From assembly GCA_016715405.1 (NCBI GenBank), contig JADKAE010000048.1:1-9591 (forward strand): a stretch of 9,591 nucleotides of DNA. Reading direction: 5' to 3'. This document shows positions 1 to 6,330 of this stretch, one piece after another. Numbering within the stretch: position 1 is the first letter of the stretch; every line of letters begins with the position of its first letter. The position numbers and the translations under genes are program-made. This DNA is from Saprospiraceae bacterium. Lineage in GTDB: Bacteria; Bacteroidota; Bacteroidia; Chitinophagales; Saprospiraceae. The notes below the pieces were generated by a model. That model had not been told where the DNA came from and did no database searches. It worked only from the letters and a program-made list of their open reading frames with translations.

Positions 1-165
1 CGATGCATTAAGCGGCAAAGTTGTGCAATATAATGGCCGCCGCTATGAATCGCATGAGTTGCCGACCTTGCTTAACCAAGTTAATTTCTGCAGCAACAGG
101 TTAACAACGAAACTGCGCGCACAGCGGGAACGCCCGTGCGCAAGCCGATGCAGGTGTTGTTATGA
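1..165 (+). CDS. gpW-like head-to-tail joining protein, C-terminal part
   Basis: This is the end of a small protein whose start lies before the window. Frame 2 reads DALSGKVVQYNGRRYESHEL and then TLLNQVN. This resembles lambda gpW, which has a G-K-x-V ... D-G-R-R-V-E-F pattern followed by a helix. gpW (68 aa in lambda) plugs the portal after DNA packaging and provides the site for FII and the tail. The frame breaks near 89-97: one missing base in TTTCTG restores QQQVNNETARTAGTPV and an end in KPMQVLL with TGA at 163-165. That stop overlaps the ATG of the next gene (ATGA), as expected for a W-B pair, which supports the repaired frame. The position directly before a portal gene fits gpW. The identification is good; the exact C-terminus depends on the frame repair. 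Confidence 0.75.
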
Positions 166-1696
166 CCCAGCACGCGGCAGCCTCCTATGATGATCCTAAG
201 CTATCCACCTGGGTACCGTCGCCAGGCTCAGCCGATGCGGATTTACTCAGCGAACAAAAAATAATCTTTAGCCGTGCGCGTGATTTAGTTAGAAATAACC
301 CTATTGCCTCCGGTGCTAGCCAAACCTTTGCCGATAATATTGTCGGTAGCCAGCTCCGTTTATCGTCTAAGCCTAAGCATTTATTGCTTGGTTGGCCCAA
401 ACAAGATGCCTCCGACTGGGCCAATACCACTGAAAACCAGTTTTCCAACTCGCCGATACCACTGAATGTGATGCCGCACGTACCCAAACGCTATTAGACA
501 TTACCACGCAAGCGTTGAAATCAGCGCTGATTAATGGTGATGCCTTAGCCGTTATGCTGTGGTTGCCGCGTGCGGATAGTACGTGGTCAACACGTATCCA
601 GACCATTGAAGCCGACCGCTTACAAACCCCGCCGCATTTAATCAACAATGCCAATATGCGTAACGGTGTCGAGATTGATCAACATGGCGCACCAGTAGCG
701 TATTGGATCAACCGTATGCATCCCGGTGAAACCTACACCACGCTTAATACTAACCCGCTGGACTTTGAGCGCGTGCCTGCGTTTACTGCCTGGGGTCGTC
801 GCCGCGTTATCCATTTATTTGATAAAGAGCGCTCCGGGCAATCGCGTGGGGTGTCCATTTTTGCGTCAGTCATGCGGGAATTTCGTATTTCCGGTGAATA
901 TCTGGGTGCAGAGTTACATGCTGCGGCTGCCAACGCCTTAATTGCGGCGTTTATTGAATCCACGCTGCCCGACAATCAGGTCGCCGAATTATTTGGCACC
1001 CGATAGCGAAAGCGCGGGCACGTATTGAAAACCGTACCGTGATAAGTTTAACCGTAAAAAATTAGAGTCGGGCATGTTTATGACGTTGCCTGTGGGTACT
1101 CGTTTGTCTGGCTATAACCCCAATAGGCCTAATACGGCGTTCGATGGCTTTATGGAAAGCATCATGCGCCATATTGCAGCCGGGATCAATATCCCTGCGA
1201 GCTGCTATTAAAAGACTTTTCCAAAACTAACTATTCCTCGGCGCGTGCCTCTTTGTTGGAAGCGTGGCGTTATTTCTACGCGAAACGCGGCTGGTTACAG
1301 CGTTTTTGGCTCAATCCGATTTATGAATGCTGGCTAGAAGAAGCCGTTAACGCGGGTAAAGTCGAAGCACCGGATTATTACACAAACCGCCATGCTTATA
1401 ACGCCTGTCGCTGGGTATTTGCGGGCCGTGGTTGGGTTGACCCGGTTAAAGAAGCGAATGCCGCTAAGTTGCGTATGGATACCTGTTTGAGTACGCAAGA
1501 GGCCGAATGTGCGGAGCAAGGCGTTGATTGGGAAGATGTGCAAGACCAGCGCGTTAGAGAATTAACCAAAGCGTTAGAGCGTTGCCAAGCAGCCGGACTC
1601 CCTGAAAGTATGGCCTATGCCATTGCGGGCTTTGATGCGAATGGCAATTATGCGCCAGATCCTGCTTTGAATCCACCCGCCAGAAACGAACAATGA
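162..1696 (+). CDS. Lambda-family portal protein (gpB-like), frame broken
   Basis: The portal forms the dodecameric ring at one capsid vertex through which DNA is packaged and the tail is attached. Three long pieces (162-450, 453-1003, 1253-1696) and short pieces between them join into about 510 residues; lambda gpB is 533. Typical family segments are the N-terminal RARDLVRNNPIASGASQTFA, then GDALAVMLW, IQTIEADRLQTP, GVEIDQHGAPVAYWI, RVIHLFDKERSGQSRGVSIF, then SGYNPNRPNTAFDGF and LLLKDFSKTNYSSARASLLE. Frame changes fall near 450, 1003, 1029, 1040 and 1198. With one base added near 1198 the text reads IPxELLLKDFSKTNYSS, the best conserved part of the family. The start at 162 is chosen from its ATGA overlap with the W stop; no strong Shine-Dalgarno site precedes it. 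The C-terminus (PDPALNPPARNEQ) lies 24 bases before the protease gene. The family call is firm; whether the gene is intact in the organism is open. Confidence 0.93.
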
Positions 1697-1710
1697 TGTT
1701 GAAGAACAAA

Positions 1711-1717
1711 AGGTGGA
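1711..1717 (+). promoter_or_regulatory. Ribosome binding site of the protease gene
   Basis: AGGTGGA ends three bases before the ATG at 1721. It is one of the stronger Shine-Dalgarno sites in the window and fixes the start of the S49 protease, which does not overlap the portal stop at 1694-1696. Confidence 0.75.
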
Positions 1718-1720
1718 CGC

Positions 1721-2922
1721 ATGAGCCGCATTATCAGTTATTTAACCAACGGCACGCCCTGGGCGATTGAACAAAGTGCCTTAGAAACCATTATCGCTAT
1801 TGCGCAGCGTGACAACAATCTGGAAGCCGTACTGCAAGAACGCGGTAGGCCGATGGAAAACACGCATAAAGTTGAGGTTAGAAACGGCGTAGCGATTGTT
1901 CCGGTTACCGGCGCGTTATTCCCGCGCGCGAATTTGTTTAGCCAAGTGAGTGGCGCTTATTCCGTGGAAATGTTAGCCACCGATTTAGCGCAAACCGTCA
2001 ACGATCCTAACGTTAAAGCCACCGTGTTAATGATTGACTCGCCGGGCGGTAATACGGTGATGATCAATGAATTTGCTAACCAGGTCGCCGATTATCCTAA
2101 GCCGATTGTGGCTTATGTCGTCGGGCAAGCGGCCAGCGCTGCGTATTGGATTGCAGCGGCAGCCGATAAGATTATTTTAGATAGCACCGCCATGGTCGGC
2201 AGTATTGGCATTGTTGCGGCGTTTAGTGCGCCTGATAGCAAAACGATTGAAATCGTTAGCAGCAATGCGCAAGACAAGCGCCCTGATATTACTACCGATG
2301 CGGGTAACCGCTATCCGTGCCATTGTTGACGACATGGAAGCGGTGTTTATTGATGCCGTGGTGAATTATCGCGGCATGACGCGCGAACAAGTAACCGCGC
2401 TGCGCGGTGGTGTCGTGATCGGCGCTAAAGCAGTATCCCTCGGTTTTGCTGACCAGATTGGCAGCTTAGAACAAACTATTTTGCAATTACAAACGGAGAC
2501 CACTATGGATCTTACCAAGTTAAAGGCCGATCACCTCGACGTGTATCAGGCTGCATTTAAAGAAGGTGCGGCATCGTTAAATGCCGATGCTGTTACCGCC
2601 AAAGCGGAAGGTGTCACACAAGAGCGCCAACGCATCAACGCCATTTTAACCCACGAAAACGCCAAAGGACGCGAACTACAAGCGCAAACCTTAGCGTTAG
2701 AAACCGAGTTGACCCCGGAAGCAGCGGCGAAGGTGTTGGCGGTATCCCCTACTGCACCGACTTAGTCGCTGCGACCGCCATTAATCCCTTTGCGCAACAC
2801 ATGTCGAGTCCAGGGAACCAAAGGTGGGCGCAGATCAAGAACAAGAACAGCACGAAAACCAGGCAAATTATGGTTGGGATCGTGCGATTGCAAAAGTTGT
2901 CCCGTTACGAGGTGTTAAATAA
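1721..2922 (+). CDS. S49 (SppA/ClpP-fold) prohead protease-scaffold, gpC-like
   Basis: This serine protease matures the prohead by cleaving scaffold and portal or capsid parts. Residues 51-64 (VEVRNGVAIVPVTG) and 101-110 (TVLMIDSPGG) are standard S49 core strands. AASAAYWIAAAAD at 137-149 carries the likely nucleophile Ser139, and MVGSIGI follows at 158-164. Lys186 in AQDKRPD lies 47 residues after the serine and may be the general base of the Ser-Lys dyad, by analogy with SppA. Frame breaks occur near 2300 (DAG then AIRAIVDDMEAVFIDA), near 2758 (TAP then LVAATAINPFAQHM) and near 2819 (GN then KVGADQEQEHENQANYGWD). The repaired protein ends AIAKVVPLRGVK with TAA at 2920-2922 and is about 400 aa; lambda gpC is 439. 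TAATG couples it to the decoration gene. The C-terminal third is scaffold-like (see the internal start). Confidence 0.92.
2495..2498 (+). promoter_or_regulatory. Internal ribosome binding site for the scaffold start
   Basis: GGAG lies six bases before an in-frame ATG at 2505 inside the protease gene. In lambda, Nu3 scaffold is made from an internal start in gene C. The site sits exactly where the protease domain ends and a helical, Lys/Ala/Glu-rich tail begins, so its use is likely though inferred. Confidence 0.6.
2505..2922 (+). CDS. Nu3-like scaffold from an in-frame internal start
   Basis: Starting at the ATG at 2505, in the same frame as the end of the S49 gene, the product begins MDLTKLKADHLDVYQAAFKE and continues through KAEGVTQERQRINAILTHEN and ALETELTPEAAAKVLAV. 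It ends, after two frame repairs (near 2758 and 2819), in QANYGWDRAIAKVVPLRGVK. The predicted size is about 139 residues, mostly helical and charged, with no catalytic motif; this is the composition expected of an internal scaffold. Lambda Nu3 is likewise nested in-frame in gene C, and the nested start lets the phage make more scaffold than protease. GGAG at 2495-2498 is well spaced. The existence of the start is seen; its use in the cell is inference. Confidence 0.6.
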
Positions 2923-3563
2923 TGGCAACACTAACAGAAGGCCGGTATGCTTGTGAATTTATTATCTCTGAGCAATGTGGCACCGCTAGCCGTGATGCCA
3001 TTATTGTTAAGTCCGGCCAAAACTTAAAAGCAGGTGCGGTGCTGGGTGCGGTAACGACTGCAGCCGCAACTTCAGCGGCAGGCACCAATACCGGTAACGG
3101 CACCATGGGCGCTATTACGGTAAGTGCGGGCGCGATTGAGGGCAAATATACCTTAAAGATTACCAAAGCCGCCGCTAATGCCGGTGACTTTGAAGTGATT
3201 GACCCACAAGGCGACGTGTCCGGTATCGGTACTGTGGCGGTCGCTTACAGTACCGGAGGCTTAGCGTTTACGCTGGCTGATGGCGCTACCGATTTCGCGG
3301 TTGGCGATACCTTTGTGATTACCGTGGTGCAATCAGCGATCAAGTACGCTGAGCATGATCCCGCAGCGACAGACGGCACAGCAAAAGCGGTGGCGGTGTT
3401 ATTTGCCGACGTGGATGCCAGCAGCGCCGATAAACCAGGCGTTGCCATTGCGCGTCAAGCCGAAGTTAACGGCAGCGAAATTACTTGGATTACGGGTATT
3501 AGCGCCGCCAACAAAGCCTTGGGCATTAAGTCCTTGGCAGAAAAATTTGTAATTGTACGATAA
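2922..3563 (+). CDS. Head decoration protein, gpD-like, with inserted domain
   Basis: Trimers of gpD bind the expanded capsid at three-fold sites and stabilise it. This 213-residue copy is about twice the 110 aa of lambda gpD. Residues 1-46 (MATLTEGRYACEFIISEQ ... LKAGAVLGAVT) and about 140-213 (YAEHDPAATDGTAKAVAVLF ... ALGIKSLAEKFVIVR) look like the two halves of a D fold. Residues about 47-137 form a separate Thr/Gly/Ala-rich beta domain: GNGTMGAITVSAGAIEGKYT, KAAANAGDFEVIDPQG, GLAFTLADGATDFAVGDTF. I recall similar inserts in D-like proteins of other phages. GAGGTG at 2909-2914 is a good ribosome site seven bases before ATG, and the start overlaps the protease stop (TAATG). This is one of the few long genes here without a frame break. 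The D family call is firm; the role of the insert is unknown. Confidence 0.88.
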   Translation: MATLTEGRYACEFIISEQCGTASRDAIIVKSGQNLKAGAVLGAVTTAAATSAAGTNTGNGTMGAITVSAGAIEGKYTLKITKAAANAGDFEVIDPQGDVSGIGTVAVAYSTGGLAFTLADGATDFAVGDTFVITVVQSAIKYAEHDPAATDGTAKAVAVLFADVDASSADKPGVAIARQAEVNGSEITWITGISAANKALGIKSLAEKFVIVR

Positions 3564-3572
3564 GGAAACGCA

Positions 3573-4600
3573 ATGGCAACTTTAGATATTTTTAAGAATG
3601 ATGCTTTTAAAATGACCAGCCTTTCGGCGGCCATTGATAACGTGCCTTATCTGCCACAACGCTTAGGCAGCTTAGGTATTTTTACTCCCAGGCCAGAACG
3701 CACCGAAAGCATTGCGATTGAAAGTCGTGATGGCGTGCTCTCATTAATTCAAACCTCACAACGCGGTGCGCCTCCGGCTAATCGTGCGACTGAAAAGCGC
3801 AATATCAAAGACTTTAGAACCACGCGTATTGCTAAGCAAGATCGTATTAACGCCTCAGAGTTGGCGTTTATTCGTGCTTTCGGTACTGAGTCCGAATTTA
3901 TGCAAGTGCAGGCGGAAATTATGCGTCGTTTAGCTGGGCCAACAGGCTTGCTGAATGATGTGGAATTGACGCTGGAAAACATGCGCTTGGGTGCGATTCA
4001 AGGCTTAGTTAAAGATGCGGATGGTTCAACCATTATCGATTGGTTTGATGCTTTCGGCATTTCAGCGCCTACTGAGGTGGATTTCGATTTAGATAACGCC
4101 TCACCGGCCTCCGGTGCGGTGCGCAAAAAATGCAGCGACATTGTGCGCACCATGATGAAAGCGGCTAAAGGCGTGTGGACGCCTGCAACCCGCGTGCATG
4201 CGTTATGCGGTGATGCCTTTTGGGACGACTTAACCGCCCATGCTGAAATCCGTCAAACATACCTGAACACACAAGAAGCATCAGGCTTGCGCGATGGTAA
4301 TACCTACGAGGTGTTCAACTACGGCGGTATCACCTGGGAAAACTACCGGGGCACCGATGACGGCACGACCGAAGTCCCGCTTGGTACTGATAAAGCGAAA
4401 TTCTTCCCTGTCAATGCCCCACGCGCATTCTTGAAGTCTTCAGTCCTGGCGAAAGCTTTGATCATATCGGCCAATTAGGCCAACGCGCTTATGCGACGGT
4501 CTTGCCCGATGACGATCGCAACATGTACGCCGACATTGAGGTATAGCTATCCGTTACATGTACGCGTCCGTCCATGTTGTTAGCGGCTAAACGTACTTAA
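3573..4600 (+). CDS. Major capsid protein, lambda gpE family
   Basis: This is the HK97-fold shell protein. The first 286 or so residues are in one frame: N-terminal FKMTSLSAAIDNVPYLPQRL, ESRDGVLSLIQTSQRGAPP, FRTTRIAKQDRINASELAF, EIMRRLAGPTGLLNDVELTL and later YGGITWENYRG. This is the gpE pattern (N-terminal LT.AIN..P..P..L; R..R.F...RI). The frame breaks near 4432; the next frame gives EVFSPGESFDHIGQLGQRAY and ATVLPDDDRNMYADIEV. Breaks near 4546 and 4559 lead to SYPLH and TRPSMLLAAKRT with TAA at 4598-4600. The repaired length is about 342 aa, against 341 in lambda, which argues that this stop is the true end rather than the TAG at 4546-4548. AAGGAAA at 3562-3568 is the ribosome site, overlapping the decoration gene's stop. 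Identification is firm. Confidence 0.92.
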
Positions 4601-4609
4601 TTGTTAAAC

Positions 4610-4673
4610 CCGTTCATGCTAAATCCGTTCGTGCTGACAAACCGTTCGTGCTGAGCTAGTCGAAGCATGAACG
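4610..4673 (+). repeat. REP-like palindromic repeat after the capsid gene
   Basis: CGTTCATGCT at 4611-4620 is an exact inverted match to AGCATGAACG at 4664-4673. CCGTTCGTGCTGA occurs twice in direct orientation, at 4625-4637 and 4642-4654. The second copy continues as CTGAGCTAGTCGAAG and pairs with the 4664-4673 arm, with one G-T wobble, as a hairpin spanning 4643-4673. The core CTGAGCtwGTCGAAG resembles a palindromic repeat that I recall as common between genes in proteobacterial chromosomes. The unit therefore has three left arms and one right arm. It could end transcription, stabilise capsid mRNA 3' ends, or be a host repeat carried into the phage. It separates capsid from the accessory island. 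The repeat itself is directly visible; its role is not. Confidence 0.8.
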
Positions 4674-4700
4674 TAAAGCAAAACATGAAGCATAAAACGC

Positions 4701-4964
4701 ATGGATTTACGTATGAAGCATGTGCTGTGAAAAGGAAAAAGTAGCGCGAGAAGGCTGGAAGGTAAACGAACGTCATTTTTAGCCCGGCAGCGTGTTTAGC
4801 CGTAAAACCGACCGCTCTTTGGCATCAACCGAAGGCAACTTACTAACGCTGATGTTGTTGAGAACGGCAACGGGCGAAATGGTGCCATGGTATGTTCGCA
4901 AGCAGATTTATTAGCTAATGATTGGGTTTGTTTGGGCGGGGGGTGGGTAAATAGAAATCTTTAG
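4701..4964 (+). CDS. DUF2829 / Tad2-like protein, split over several frames
   Basis: No single frame is open, but consecutive pieces in shifting frames follow the DUF2829 pattern in the right order and spacing. These are: ATG at 4701; YEACAVK (4712-4732); VAREGW (4741-4758); PGSVF (4783-4797); NRPLFGIN (4806-4829); EGNLLTLMLL (4831-4860); RTATGEMVPW (4861-4890); CSQADLLANDW (4893-4925). The family signature as I know it is VAREGWNG ... PGS.F..NR.PL ... EG ... RTADG.IVPW.SQ.D.LA.DW. The repaired length of about 88 residues is normal for the family. TAG at 4962-4964 is the likely end. An in-frame TAG at 4780-4782 and at least four indels lie inside. Tad2, a member of this family, sequesters the cyclic ADP-ribose signal of Thoeris defence; whether this copy does so is inference. 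No strong ribosome site is seen. Domain call fairly sure; intactness and function unproven. Confidence 0.72.
4924..4947 (+). other. G-quadruplex-type motif
   Basis: Four G tracts fit the G3+N1-7 rule: GGG at 4924-4926, GGG at 4934-4936, GGGGGG at 4938-4943 and GGG at 4945-4947, with loops of 7, 1 and 1 bases. It falls in the 3' end of the DUF2829 reading frame, on the coding strand. The G6 run is also a likely place for a base-call length error, so the loop pattern could change. Confidence 0.55.
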
Positions 4965-5239
4965 CAACCAGTTTATTAGCGTTTACGTGGGGCGCCTGCG
5001 GTTTGCCTGTTGCGGCGCAGAGCCGAAAATTGTACCCAGCTTCACGGGCCGAACCGGGCGTTTAGTCATGCCGTTTTACCAGTGTTGACGAACTGCCCAG
5101 CAATTTATTCCGCGTCGAAATGTCCTGCAATCTGTTTACTTATGATTGCCATATCGATTCCATTATCCATGTGTGCGATGGGTTTAGCCCCGCGCCTGCT
5201 GAATGCGCCTTGGCTAGAAAACGCGAGCTAACTAAATGA
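4965..5239 (+). other. Unassigned stretch, possible short gene before the holin
   Basis: No recognisable complete gene is seen. Frame 2 is open from 5066 to a TGA at 5237-5239, which overlaps the holin ATG as ATGA, the junction type used elsewhere in this operon. It reads TSVDELPSNLFRVEMSCNLF and ends PAECALARKRELTK. Frame 1 from 4986 reads RFACCGAEPKIVPSFTG and then GRLVMPFYQC before a TGA at 5086-5088. The Cys-Cys-Gly ... Gln-Cys spacing hints at a zinc-ribbon protein, but this is weak. A third frame (5010-5231) is open for 73 codons without a recognisable family. Given the indel density around it, the stretch most likely holds one or two small + strand genes with frame errors, but I cannot say which frame is right. 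Confidence 0.35.
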
Positions 5240-5535
5240 AAAATATGGACTCATCACATGCACCCCAGGCAATAGAACTTGCACATACCTACGGGCCGGT
5301 CTTGGGTTTATCGCTGTGGGGTGCTATGTCCAAGTTTTTTTTAAATATCAAAAAATCGGCCCAAGAAACCACTTTTTTTGATTTTGTCGGCCATTGCTGT
5401 GTTGGCGTGTTTACCGGCCTAATCGCCTACATTGCTAGCGAGCATTACTACCTTGAATCTAATGCCCAGTGGGTGGTCGCTGGCGTGGCTGGTTTTGTGG
5501 GCGGGTATTTGATAACGCTGATTGAAAAGGCGTAG
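5236..5535 (+). CDS. Phage holin, three-TM, LydA (holin superfamily III) type
   Basis: This is a 99-residue membrane protein with three hydrophobic segments: about 20-36 (GPVLGLSLWGAMSKFFL), about 50-67 (VGHCCVGVFTGLIAYIAS) and about 78-95 (QWVVAGVAGFVGGYLITL). A short amphipathic, lysine-containing link lies between the first two and a charged end (EKA) follows. Holins gather in the inner membrane and open it at a set time so that endolysin reaches the cell wall. The size, the GVFTGL segment in TM2 and the Gly-rich TM3 resemble LydA-type holins. The start at 5236 overlaps the preceding TGA; a second ATG at 5245 is possible, and neither has a strong ribosome site. No endolysin or spanin gene follows in this window. 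A small tail or head membrane protein is the alternative, but holin is the better fit. Confidence 0.72.
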   Translation: MKNMDSSHAPQAIELAHTYGPVLGLSLWGAMSKFFLNIKKSAQETTFFDFVGHCCVGVFTGLIAYIASEHYYLESNAQWVVAGVAGFVGGYLITLIEKA

Positions 5536-5540
5536 CTAGG

Positions 5541-5588
5541 ATGTTTTGTGCGCTGTTTGATTGGTTGATTGATAAATTTAGGCGGTAA
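5541..5588 (+). CDS. Possible 15-residue leader or micropeptide
   Basis: An ATG five bases after the holin stop opens a 15-codon frame, MFCALFDWLIDKFRR, closed by TAA at 5586-5588. AAAAGG at 5525-5530 could serve as ribosome site. The peptide is amphipathic with a hydrophobic N-terminal half and a basic end. Its stop lies three bases before the next ATG at 5592, and AGGCGG at 5580-5585, inside its last codons, is the ribosome site of the next gene. It fills the gap exactly, but so short a frame could be chance or only an upstream coupling device. Confidence 0.3.
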   Translation: MFCALFDWLIDKFRR

Positions 5589-5591
5589 GTA

Positions 5592-6330
5592 ATGTTTAAC
5601 GTGCAAGTTGATAGCATAGCCGCACAGCGCATGCTGGCAGAGATGCCTAGCCAATTGCGTTTTGCCAGCAGCCTAGCTTATCAACAAAACCGCGCAGCAA
5701 GTCAAAAGATTTGCAGAAAGACATGAAGCGCGTTTTTGACAGGCCTACGCCGTTTACGATTAACAACAGCTTATATATTAAGCCGTCAACGCGTGACGAT
5801 TTGCAGGCCGAGGTTTGGCTAAAAGGCGATGGGATGTATGAATCATCCAAAGCCACGCCTGCGGTTAAATACCTAAGCCCTGAAATCTTTGGCGGTCCGC
5901 GTCAAGCAAGATCTAGCGAGTTAGATTTACGCCGTGCCGGGTATTTAGAAAGCGACATGTTTACGGTCCCCGGCGCTGAGTTTCGAGCACGTTGATCGCT
6001 ACGGCAACGTCCCCGGCTCGGTGATTATGCGCATGATTACTAACTTGCGCATACAACAAGAGCAGGCAGATTCCAGCAAAACCAAACGGAACAATCTAGA
6101 AGCGCAGACGTGGGCGCGCTGAATATTTTGTGATGGGCAAAGAGCCCACGCTAGGCGTATTTAGGCGCAAAACGGGCAGTGATGATTTAGAGTCGGTTTT
6201 ATGGTTTGTCAAAAAACCAAATTACGAAAAACGCTTTGATTTCTTTGGCGTTGCTGAGAAATCAGCCAATGAACACATGCCCAAAGAACTGATAAAAGCC
6301 GTGCGTTATGCACTAGCGACGGCGCGTTAA
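5592..6330 (+). CDS. Tail completion / minor tail protein Z-like, frame broken
   Basis: Joined frames give about 245 residues. Pieces in order are MFNVQVDSIAAQRMLAEMPS, then NKTAQQVK and DLQKDMKRVFDRPTPFTINN, LYIKPSTRDDLQAEVWLK, TPAVKYLSPEIFGGPRQARS, EHVDRYGNVPGSVIMRMITN, ADVGAL and YFVMGKEPTLGVFRRKTG, YEKRFDFFGVAEKSANEHMP, and a final PKELIKAVRYALATAR. I recognise this as a widespread phage structural protein; its N-terminal (A.NKTA..V) and C-terminal (PKEL..A......) ends echo lambda gpZ, which helps finish tails for joining to heads. Breaks lie near 5680, 5706, 5988, 6100 and 6122. AGGCGG at 5580-5585 is the ribosome site. The stop TAA at 6328-6330 overlaps the next ATG (TAATG). Conserved phage protein: sure; Z role: moderate. 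Confidence 0.7.

Noticed and set aside
4601..4620. Promoter-like TTGTTA with a TGCTAAAT element after the capsid stop
   Set aside because: The -10 match is poor and its spacing from TTGTTA is wrong; it overlaps the palindromic repeat.
4662..4721. Three GAAGCAT words at 4662, 4687 and 4715 as iterons
   Set aside because: The unit is only seven bases, spacing is 25 and 28, and one copy belongs to the palindrome arm; it is too weak to call a repeat array.
4983..5069. Minus-strand ORF of 28 codons beginning MTKRPVRPVKLG, preceded by another minus frame ending VNTGKTA with an ATGA overlap
   Set aside because: The junction looks gene-like, but the upstream minus frame contains a stop, its codons (GCA, GGA, ATA, AGG) are unlike the phage genes around it, and every other gene is on the + strand.
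5086..5107. TTGACG box as a -35 promoter element before the holin
   Set aside because: No acceptable -10 hexamer lies 16-18 bases downstream.
5010..5231. 73-codon Cys/Leu-rich + ORF as a membrane protein
   Set aside because: Its hydrophobic text may only reflect an out-of-frame reading; another + frame ends with the ATGA overlap to the holin. It was left as unassigned.
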